Position numbers and translations under genes: made by a program
In this document: in pieces, positions 43,578 to 49,744 of the stretch
How the letters are laid out: every line of letters starts with the position of its first letter
How positions within the stretch are numbered: the first letter of the stretch is position 1
Assembly (NCBI GenBank): GCA_021811105.1
Contig: JAJZPM010000024.1
Span: 1-49,744, forward strand
DNA: 49,744 bases
Reading direction: 5' to 3'
DNA from: Nitrospirota bacterium
Lineage (GTDB): Bacteria; Nitrospirota; Thermodesulfovibrionia; Thermodesulfovibrionales; UBA6898
Notes under the pieces: model-generated
Told to the model about the DNA's origin: nothing
The model's database searches: none
The model's input: the letters and a program-made list of their open reading frames with translations, nothing else

Positions 43578-45995
43578 GTGCTACCTAAAGTGTTTAATCA
43601 ACGAGAATACCAAACGGTGATCCTTGGGGCGTTGCTGCATGACATAGGGAAGATGCTGCAAAGGGGAAGTTTTGGGTCGCTCGATACAAGTGGAAAACAT
43701 CCTATAGTCTCATCAGTATTTGTAAGTGCATTCAGGGATTTCTTCTCGCGATTTGCAGATTTTGATTTATTGCTGACACTTGTACAAAGACATCATGAAG
43801 ATAAAAGGCTTGGTGATGATCTGATATGCCAAAATGCCCCCGAAAATAGTAAGTCTTTAAGCTATCTTGTAAGCCGCGCTGATAATTATTCATCGTCCGA
43901 AAGAGGAAAGCAGGCTGAAACGTATCAGGATTACAAATTAACTCCCATGGTATCTGTCTTTAGCAGAATTGATCTCGCCAAAGGGATGCCTGGCATGATG
44001 AGATACAAACTAAACCATCTTATGCCTGAAAATACATTCCCTGAAAAGTTCGATACATACGACGAGGGTGAATTTAACGCTCATCTTCAGGGCTTTGGCG
44101 AAGAATTCAATACGCTGGTTAGTGGCATGAAAAGTGCGGACTTCGACGCTCTGTTTTCGAATGTTCTCACAATATTGCTACGCTATTCATGGTGCATTCC
44201 GAGTAATACACAAGAGGAATATCCTGATGTGTCCCTTTTCGACCATCTCAGAACAACTGCTGCCATTGCTGCCTGCCTTTATCAGTATCATTCCCCCAAT
44301 TTTCTGGAGAACAAAATCAAAGAAGATAAAACTGAGAAGTTCGTCCTGTTGGTCGGTGATCTTTCGGGCATTCAGAATTATCTGTTCAATATTACGCATA
44401 TCGGCGCAGGCGGTACCGCAAAGAGGCTGAGGGCAAGGTCGTTTCAGCTCAATATGCTCTCAGAAATCGTAAGCCACAAAATCTTGCATGCCTTTAATCT
44501 GCCTCTTGCCAATATTCTGATGACATCCGGTGGAAAATTTTATGTTCTCTTGCCTAATAAGGTTGATACTGGAGATAAGATTGAAGATATTAAGACGGAG
44601 ATCGACGCATGGTTTCATGAGAAGCTTCAGGCCGAAATTAATGTCAACATAGCGACCAGGCCGCTTTCCGGGAAAAATTTTTCACATTACAACCTAATAA
44701 TGAAAAGTTTAAATCAGCGGCTTCAACGAATAAAGAAACAGCCTTTTAAGAGTATTCTGATAAAGAATGACGCATGGCAAGAACATAACACCACGCTCAA
44801 TGTTGACTATGGCGCAGAGGAACGGCTTTGCAAAGCGTGCGCCAAATTACCTGGAAAAGAAAGAGAAGACGGGAAACACATATGCGATAGATGTCAAGCG
44901 GACAAAGACATCGGACAAATTTTGCCGAAGGCAACAATTCTTGCTTTCTATAAGGACAACGGCGGGAGATTCAAGGACTATTTCGGTTATTCCATTGATT
45001 TGCTGGACGATGCCAAGGACGTAAGAAATGGTTGCTATCTTATGATGAGTATGGATGAGCCTTTTTCTCACGAGAGATTCCCGGTGGCCCACCGCTTCAT
45101 TGCAAACTATACAGCGCGTTTTGTCAGCCATGATGAATGTGCGCCATGCAAGAACGGCGATTGCACGGAAAGAGGGAATGTATGGGCTGGGCAGCCTAAG
45201 TCTTTTGAGTGTATTGCGCATGAAAGCACGGGGCGTCCGATGCTTGGATATCTGAAGGCCGATGTGGACAACCTAGGCGCTGTTTTTGCTTTCGGGTTGA
45301 AAGATAACGGCACAGTTTCCAGAATCGCTACCTTAAGCCGCATGCTTGATGTGTTTTTTTCAGGCTATATGCAGAAGCTCATTGAAAATAACTATCCGGA
45401 GTTGTACACGGTCTATTCCGGAGGTGACGATTTGCTTGTTATCGGGCCGTGGGATTCGACAATAAGATTTGCGGATGAATTAAACTCCGAGTTCGGAAGA
45501 TTTACCTGCAATAACAAGAATCTTACTATTTCGGCAGGCATAGGGTTTGTGAAGCATCATCACCCCGTCTTCAGGGCGGTTGAGATGGCGGATAATGCGC
45601 TCGATATTTCTAAGGATGGCGGGAAAAACCGCCTGACTGTATTTGGGCAGACTGTTGAATGGGACAAGGTGTCGAAAATAATCGCCGAATCAGAAAGATT
45701 GGCCGGTTGGCTTAAGAACAGAAATATCTCTACCGGGTTTGCGAGGAACCTATTATTTTATTCGCAGATGAATACTGAATTTATGAAAACGGGCAAGACT
45801 GAACACCTGCGCTTCCTGCCACTGATGACTTATGATATCGCCAGAAATCTTCCACCTGTAGAATCGCAGGACCTTCAAAAGAGAGAAATCAGGGCTTGGG
45901 CAGAAAGTCTTAAGTCGGACAGCTTACATATGCAGCATCTTGGGATTATCGCAAACTATGCGTTATCGGCAAACAGAGGAGGGAAGGATGAGTGA
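43578..45995 (+). CDS. cas10: Cas10 (Csm1), HD nuclease and cyclic oligoadenylate synthase
   Basis: Cas10 is the large subunit of the type III complex. On target RNA binding it degrades ssDNA (HD) and makes cyclic oligoadenylates (Palm). The 805-aa protein has the HD motif GALLHDIGKML at residues 17-27, the first Palm (LVGDLSGIQNYLFNI), a zinc motif (CKACAKLPGKEREDGKHICD, then RC) and the second Palm with YSGGDDLLVIG, GGDD at 615-618. Both activities should be intact. It starts at GTG with AAGGAG 11 nt upstream and overlaps csm2 by 8 nt. The chain matches Csm1 (III-A) better than Cmr2. Confidence 0.96.
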   Translation: MLPKVFNQREYQTVILGALLHDIGKMLQRGSFGSLDTSGKHPIVSSVFVSAFRDFFSRFADFDLLLTLVQRHHEDKRLGDDLICQNAPENSKSLSYLVSRADNYSSSERGKQAETYQDYKLTPMVSVFSRIDLAKGMPGMMRYKLNHLMPENTFPEKFDTYDEGEFNAHLQGFGEEFNTLVSGMKSADFDALFSNVLTILLRYSWCIPSNTQEEYPDVSLFDHLRTTAAIAACLYQYHSPNFLENKIKEDKTEKFVLLVGDLSGIQNYLFNITHIGAGGTAKRLRARSFQLNMLSEIVSHKILHAFNLPLANILMTSGGKFYVLLPNKVDTGDKIEDIKTEIDAWFHEKLQAEINVNIATRPLSGKNFSHYNLIMKSLNQRLQRIKKQPFKSILIKNDAWQEHNTTLNVDYGAEERLCKACAKLPGKEREDGKHICDRCQADKDIGQILPKATILAFYKDNGGRFKDYFGYSIDLLDDAKDVRNGCYLMMSMDEPFSHERFPVAHRFIANYTARFVSHDECAPCKNGDCTERGNVWAGQPKSFECIAHESTGRPMLGYLKADVDNLGAVFAFGLKDNGTVSRIATLSRMLDVFFSGYMQKLIENNYPELYTVYSGGDDLLVIGPWDSTIRFADELNSEFGRFTCNNKNLTISAGIGFVKHHHPVFRAVEMADNALDISKDGGKNRLTVFGQTVEWDKVSKIIAESERLAGWLKNRNISTGFARNLLFYSQMNTEFMKTGKTEHLRFLPLMTYDIARNLPPVESQDLQKREIRAWAESLKSDSLHMQHLGIIANYALSANRGGKDE

Positions 45996-46551
45996 TTGGA
46001 AGGATCAACTGAAAGGCTCCGAATTATATAAAGCAGGAGGTGGAGGGATGAAGAAATGTAAATGCGGGAATCCTATAAAAGATCCTAGGCACGACACCTG
46101 TTATAGCTGCTTTCAAAAAAGACGGGGGGGCTCTGCAGGAGGCGAACGGCTAATCCTCAAATTGCCTGCTGACTATTTGAATAAAGGGTACTTTGATGAC
46201 AGAGGTTATTTGAGAGCCGGGATTTTTAAAGAGGAGGCCAAGGCCGTTGCTAATGTGTTAGCTTCACTAAAGATGACTGCCACATCCTTGAGAGCTTTCT
46301 ATAACAAGTTGAAGGCTATAGAAAACAGGTATAAGTCGGCAAACAACAATTTTGAACTTGTAAAACCAAATTTATATGCATTTGAGAGAGATGTCGCCTA
46401 TCAGGTCAGTAGAGGGGTTGTTTCAGAAGCATTTCGTGAATTCATTAATAAGAATTCTGCGCTCGCAATAAAAGGACCAAAAGAATTCAAGGGCTTTGTG
46501 GAGCATTTTCTCAGCGTGTTGGCGTATTTCAAAGACTACTCAACAAAATAA
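45988..46551 (+). CDS. csm2: Csm2 with an N-terminal zinc ribbon
   Basis: Csm2 is the small helical subunit of the Csm filament. The helical body, KEEAKAVANVLASLKMTATS through FRAFYNKL-like SLRAFYNKLKAIENRYKSA to the C-terminus, has the Csm2 pattern. The first 60 residues are unusual: CKCG at 24-27 and CYSC at 38-41 form a C-x-C/C-x2-C zinc ribbon. The 187 residues exceed the usual 120-160. The ATG at 45988 overlaps the cas10 stop, so translation is coupled. Confidence 0.85.
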   Translation: MSDWKDQLKGSELYKAGGGGMKKCKCGNPIKDPRHDTCYSCFQKRRGGSAGGERLILKLPADYLNKGYFDDRGYLRAGIFKEEAKAVANVLASLKMTATSLRAFYNKLKAIENRYKSANNNFELVKPNLYAFERDVAYQVSRGVVSEAFREFINKNSALAIKGPKEFKGFVEHFLSVLAYFKDYSTK

Positions 46552-46564
46552 GGAGGATTAGATC

Positions 46565-47215
46565 ATGAAGCTTAGTAAATTCATGTCAGTAAAAGGAATT
46601 ATTCATTGTGAGACTGGCTTGCGAATTGGGGGCACAAAAGAAGGCATCATCGAGCCTGGAGGTTCAGAAAACACTATTATCAGACATCCCGTAACTGGAT
46701 TGCCTTATTTACCCGGTTCCTCCATTAAGGGGAAGATGCGTTCTCTTTTGGAGGCTGACCCATCCAGCGGCTCCAGAATAGAAGGCGATGGCAAACCATG
46801 TAAGTGCGGAACTTGCCTTGTCTGTAGGATTTTTGGTTCGCATGGAATGTCAAATAAGGAAATTACTCGCATACTTGTCAGAGACTGTCCAATAACAGAA
46901 GAATCAGAGGGCGTTCTGAGATCAGCCCAAGAAGAAAAAGGAATGAACTTTGCTGAGGTGAAGAGTGAAAATATTATTAATCGCAACACTGGAATAGCGG
47001 CCAACCAAGGACTTAGAACGCAGGAAAGGGTGCCCGCCGGCACAGATTTTAAAATGCACATCACTCTTAAATTATTCGAGGGTGACGATGCTGCTCAAAT
47101 ACTAGATTTTATTAAGAAAGGCTTGAGTCTTATTCAAAAAGACTATTTAGGTAGTTCTGGCAGTAGAGGCTATGGCAAAATTATAATCAATGACCTAAAC
47201 ATAACAGAAGATTAA
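46565..47215 (+). CDS. csm3: Csm3, backbone subunit (Glu replaces the slicing Asp)
   Basis: Csm3 forms the crRNA-binding filament and normally cuts target RNA every 6 nt. The 216-aa protein has the typical HCETGLRIGGTKEG, LPYLPGSSIKGKMRSLLEAD, CKCGTCLVCRIFG (metal site), AEVKSENIINRNTGIA and DYLGSSGSRGYGKI. Aligned to S. thermophilus Csm3, the catalytic Asp33 falls on Glu35 (codon GAA, in GGSENTIIRHP). Target-RNA slicing may be weak or absent. The start has AAGGAGG upstream. Confidence 0.95.
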   Translation: MKLSKFMSVKGIIHCETGLRIGGTKEGIIEPGGSENTIIRHPVTGLPYLPGSSIKGKMRSLLEADPSSGSRIEGDGKPCKCGTCLVCRIFGSHGMSNKEITRILVRDCPITEESEGVLRSAQEEKGMNFAEVKSENIINRNTGIAANQGLRTQERVPAGTDFKMHITLKLFEGDDAAQILDFIKKGLSLIQKDYLGSSGSRGYGKIIINDLNITED

Positions 47216-47221
47216 CAAACG

Positions 47222-48142
47222 ATGAGAACCTACCGGTTAAGAATAATGCCTCACAGCTCGTTCCTTACGCCCTGGCAGGCTGATACCATTTTTGGGCATC
47301 TGTGTTGGCTTATGGCATGGCGCGAAGGTGAAGGTGCCCTTGCCAACTTTCTTCAGGAATATAAAGATGGTAATCCATCTTTTGTTTTGTCCGACGGAAT
47401 GCCCGGTGATTTCTTGCCTGCGCCTGCACATATGTCCCTAATGGCGTCAATAACTGAGTCATACGCCGATTATCAAAGTGCTAAGAAACTAAAAAAAGTT
47501 GCATGGTTGAAGCCTGATGAATTTGAAGCGGTACGTGAGGGGGCAATGACGATACAGCCTAAAGCGAGGATAAATCCTTTCAAGGCTTTCTCTACCATGC
47601 ACAGCTCGATAAACAGGCTTACCGGAACCACGGGAGATGAAGGCTCTCTGTTTGAGCTTCCGGAATATGCCCTTGTAGCTAATGAAGAAACGATCTCCAT
47701 ATACCTTAAGATAAGGGGCGGAGAAGAGGAGAGGACGTTCTCGCTTTTTAAAGATCTTTCCAGGATGGGGTACGGCAAGAAGAAGTCCATCGGCAAGGGG
47801 AGTTTTGAAATAGTTGGTGAATTTGAGCCCTTTGAAAAGTTTGATCATATTGATGGTGGCAACGGATTCATTTCACTATCGAATTTTGTCCCGTCGAAGG
47901 ATGACCCCACAAGCGGATTTTATATGACAATCGTCAAATACGGCAAACTCGGCGGTGAATACGCCTTCAGCGAAAAGCCCTTTAAAAAACCACTTATAAT
48001 GTTATCAGCTGGCTCGGCATTTTATGTAACCGGCGCTGTCAAACCGTTCTATGGCCGCATCGTGGAGGGCATAGCTCCTGCAAAGCCTGCAGTTGTTCAG
48101 TATGGTTACGCTTTTGCGGTTCCTGTGAGGCTGGCGATATAA
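47222..48142 (+). CDS. csm4: Csm4, crRNA 5'-handle binding RAMP subunit
   Basis: Csm4 caps the Csm filament, holding the crRNA handle and contacting Cas10. The 306-aa protein shows the RAMP pattern: LRIMPHSSFLTPWQADTIFG, ARINPFKAFSTMHSSINRLT, LSRMGYGKKKSIGKGSFEIV (Gly-rich loop) and VVQYGYAFAVPVRL at the end. The ATG has no strong ribosome-binding site, so it probably relies on coupling to csm3 (6 nt upstream). A csm5 gene is expected next but is absent. Confidence 0.93.
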   Translation: MRTYRLRIMPHSSFLTPWQADTIFGHLCWLMAWREGEGALANFLQEYKDGNPSFVLSDGMPGDFLPAPAHMSLMASITESYADYQSAKKLKKVAWLKPDEFEAVREGAMTIQPKARINPFKAFSTMHSSINRLTGTTGDEGSLFELPEYALVANEETISIYLKIRGGEEERTFSLFKDLSRMGYGKKKSIGKGSFEIVGEFEPFEKFDHIDGGNGFISLSNFVPSKDDPTSGFYMTIVKYGKLGGEYAFSEKPFKKPLIMLSAGSAFYVTGAVKPFYGRIVEGIAPAKPAVVQYGYAFAVPVRLAI

Positions 48143-48145
48143 CCT

Positions 48146-48688
48146 ATGGACTTTAAGATCGTTTTTTCGAAACTCCTGACGGCATTTGAGGAGCAGGATG
48201 TCCGCTATGCCCTGATGGGAGGGTTTGCCATGGGGCTGTGGGGCGTGGCCCGCTCGACCGTTGACCTCGATTTTCTTGTGCGCCGCGAAGACATGCCGAA
48301 GGTCGACAAGATAATGGCGGGCATGGGATATGAATTGCGCCATCATTCTGAAAATGTCTCGCAATACGTTTCCCCTTTAAGGGTCATGGGCGAGGTGGAT
48401 TTCCTGCACGCCTTTCGCGAGGCGAGCGTTGAGATGCTTAAGAGGGCCGCCGACAAGAAGATCTTCAACGGGTCTCTGACGGTCAGGACTTTAAGGCCTG
48501 AAGACCTGATCGGACTGAAGCTGCAGGCGATTAAGAACAATCCTCAACGAGAAGGGAATGACATGGCCGACATAAGGACTTTGATTCAGTCACAAAAGAC
48601 CGGTCTTGACTGGGAATTGGTCCGGGGATATTGCGAGATTCTGAAAATGCAAGATGTGTTCGAAGAGCTGCGGGGGGACGCCGAATAA
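48146..48688 (+). CDS. Nucleotidyltransferase embedded in the type III operon
   Basis: The 180-aa protein has the DNA polymerase-beta-type nucleotidyltransferase core: Gly25-Gly26, Asp40 and Asp42 in GGFAMGLWGVARSTVDLDFL, and the third acid Asp85 in MGEVDFLHAF. All metal ligands are present. Similar domains occur in AbiEii/MNT toxin-antitoxin systems, where they modify tRNA or proteins, and in stand-alone proteins of unknown role. It starts 3 nt after csm4 and overlaps the next gene by 1 nt, so it is made with the Csm proteins. It occupies the csm5 position but bears no resemblance to Csm5. Confidence 0.85.
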   Translation: MDFKIVFSKLLTAFEEQDVRYALMGGFAMGLWGVARSTVDLDFLVRREDMPKVDKIMAGMGYELRHHSENVSQYVSPLRVMGEVDFLHAFREASVEMLKRAADKKIFNGSLTVRTLRPEDLIGLKLQAIKNNPQREGNDMADIRTLIQSQKTGLDWELVRGYCEILKMQDVFEELRGDAE

Positions 48689-48912
48689 TGGGCCTATCGC
48701 CGGAGGCTGCAAAAGAACTTCTTATGCTTGCGGGCTCCCGAGCCTTGCAAAAAGACATGGAAACGATCTCCTCTCAGCGCCATAACCCCTTCATCAAGGG
48801 CGGCGAAGCGGATGCCGATGCCTACATCGAGTTCGTCGCGGCGTTCAATGAGTTTATCAACCACGAGCCGAAGCCGTTCAGAAAAATGATAGACAGGGAG
48901 ATGAAGCTGTGA
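48688..48912 (+). CDS. 74-aa partner of the nucleotidyltransferase
   Basis: A small protein MGLSPEAAKELLMLAGSRAL through EFVAAFNEFINHEP and FRKMIDREMKL. The ATG at 48688 overlaps the nucleotidyltransferase stop (TAATG), typical of a two-gene module. Sequences of this shape recur next to such nucleotidyltransferases in anaerobes in my recollection. It is probably an accessory or antitoxin-like partner. It is acidic and helical, with no recognisable DNA-binding motif. Confidence 0.8.
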   Translation: MGLSPEAAKELLMLAGSRALQKDMETISSQRHNPFIKGGEADADAYIEFVAAFNEFINHEPKPFRKMIDREMKL

Positions 48913-49661
48913 GCCATATACATGTCTGTCTGGTGTCGGACCAGCCGATACCGAATCTTACGACCGTTTTGCAGTTTCGACCGGGCACGGTAATACTACT
49001 GGTGACGGAGGAAAAGATCCATGAGGCTAAAAGGCTTAAAAAAATAATTGCCAAGCATGGAATCACTGTGAAATCGGAGCGGATCGCCGCCTATGATCTC
49101 AACAGCGTCATTGCGATGTGTGACGGGATCATCAGGCAGTGCGCGGCATGCGATGTGTCACTGAATATTACAGGCGGCACAAAAATAGGGACGATGGGTG
49201 CTTTTCAGGCGTTCTATTCTGCAGGCAAACCCATCTTTTATGTGAATACAAAAGACAATGAAATACTTCAGCTATCGCCCGATGAGAAAAAATTCAAAAT
49301 AGCCACTACCGTTTCTGTAAAAGACTATCTTTTGGCACATGGTTTTAAAGTGCAGGGGTATGTAAAAGACGACACTCCTGTCTTCAAAAAGAAAAAAATT
49401 ACCGACTACATGATTAACATCGCCGTGCACAACGCCCGGCTAATAGGAGAAATAAACTATAGCATACCTGCAATAACGCCACACACAACATATCCGTTGT
49501 CTGTGGCGTTCAAAAGCACCCCTGAGATCGGAAAGCTGTGCGGAATGCTCTGTGAAGCCGGCTTGGCTAAAACGGATGGCGCGTCGACTTTGCTTATACC
49601 CGATGAGGCAACAGCTAACTATTTAGAGTCTGTGTATAAAGTCCGATTTTTTCGGCATTGA
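48909..49661 (+). CDS. Card1/Can2-like CARF protein lacking the nuclease domain
   Basis: The 250-aa protein starts at GTG, overlapping the preceding stop by 4 nt. Its CARF half matches the Card1/Can2 (DUF1887) family: SHIHVCLVSDQPIPNLTTV, VILLVTEEKIHEAKRLKK, and the ligand loop VSLNITGGTKIGTMGAFQAF near residue 85, followed by IFYVNTKDNEILQLSPD and VSVKDYLLAHGF. It thus should bind cyclic tetra-adenylate. A middle region follows to YLESVYKVRFFRH, where full-length relatives continue into a PD-(D/E)XK nuclease of about 120 residues. Here the frame stops, and neither of the other two plus-strand frames to the window end encodes the expected motif. Confidence 0.85.
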   Translation: MSHIHVCLVSDQPIPNLTTVLQFRPGTVILLVTEEKIHEAKRLKKIIAKHGITVKSERIAAYDLNSVIAMCDGIIRQCAACDVSLNITGGTKIGTMGAFQAFYSAGKPIFYVNTKDNEILQLSPDEKKFKIATTVSVKDYLLAHGFKVQGYVKDDTPVFKKKKITDYMINIAVHNARLIGEINYSIPAITPHTTYPLSVAFKSTPEIGKLCGMLCEAGLAKTDGASTLLIPDEATANYLESVYKVRFFRH

Positions 49662-49744
49662 TTTCAGAAAACCGGCCCACTCGCCCAATATTTTGTAAAT
49701 TTTTGCCACTGCCTTCTGTGGATGCCTTTTCCACGCAAAGTTTT
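49623..49744 (-). CDS. Possible 3' end of a minus-strand gene entering from the right
   Basis: An open frame on the minus strand reads NFAWKRHPQKAVAKIYKILG, then EWAGFLKSMPKKSDFIHRL and stop, and continues off the window. The composition looks protein-like but 40 codons can be open by chance. If real, it converges on and overlaps the CARF gene by 39 nt. I recognise no family. Confidence 0.25.
   Translation of the reverse strand, partial: NFAWKRHPQKAVAKIYKILGEWAGFLKSMPKKSDFIHRL

Noticed and set aside
49640-49744. Frameshift restoring the nuclease domain of the Card1-like protein
   Set aside because: I read all three plus-strand frames after 49640; none shows the expected glycine-tryptophan-acid motif of the nuclease start.

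Overview
The window looks like a chromosomal segment of a Gram-negative, probably anaerobic bacterium. The multihaem cytochrome/cytochrome b module, the TolC-type efflux genes, AddAB instead of RecBCD, and the style of short palindromic repeats suggest Nitrospirota or a Desulfobacterota-like lineage. That placement is inference; there is no rRNA or other marker gene here. Housekeeping genes fill the middle and a CRISPR-Cas system lies near each end. Both CRISPR loci are visibly more AT-rich than the core.

Left (1-10.6 kb): a complete type I-C system on the minus strand, in the order cas3-cas5-cas8c-cas7-[island]-cas4-cas1-cas2-leader-array. The array has 14 identical 32-bp repeats and 13 spacers. 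Between cas7 and cas4 is an island holding a plus-strand YefM/YoeB toxin-antitoxin pair flanked by two copies (one intact, one truncated) of an S23-type four-helix-bundle gene. A fossil N-terminus of a second, different cas3 abuts the start of the working cas3. Short palindromic repeats sit at the cas2/cas1, cas1/cas4 and cas4/S23 junctions and supply the ends of the cas4 frame.

Middle (10.7-41.0 kb): a glycine-zipper lipoprotein; addAB; cfa; prc; a TetR-controlled efflux cluster (MacA-like adaptor, separate ABC ATPase and permease, TolC-like protein, EmrA, EmrB); a cold-shock gene with an unusual leader; htpG; a PilZ-receiver protein; maf; a BaiN-type flavoprotein; an M56 membrane peptidase with an unknown exported protein; a 13-CXXCH cytochrome with a cytochrome b partner; and a two-component system whose kinase carries a haem-c motif in its sensor domain.

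Right (41.1 kb to the end): a plus-strand type III (Csm-like) operon behind a good sigma70-like promoter: cas6, a CARF protein of the NE0113/TIGR02584 kind, cas10 (HD and GGDD intact), csm2, csm3, csm4, a nucleotidyltransferase with a 74-aa partner, and a Card1/Can2-like CARF protein that stops where its nuclease domain should begin. No csm5, no adaptation genes and no second array are visible. Csm3 has Glu where the slicing Asp is expected, Csm2 carries an extra zinc ribbon, and cas6 contains in-frame palindromic repeats. The likely logic is target-RNA sensing by Cas10-Csm, cyclic oligoadenylate synthesis and response by CARF proteins, with a nucleotidyltransferase module built into the same transcript.

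Apart from the CRISPR array, no gene-free stretch exceeds 300 bases.
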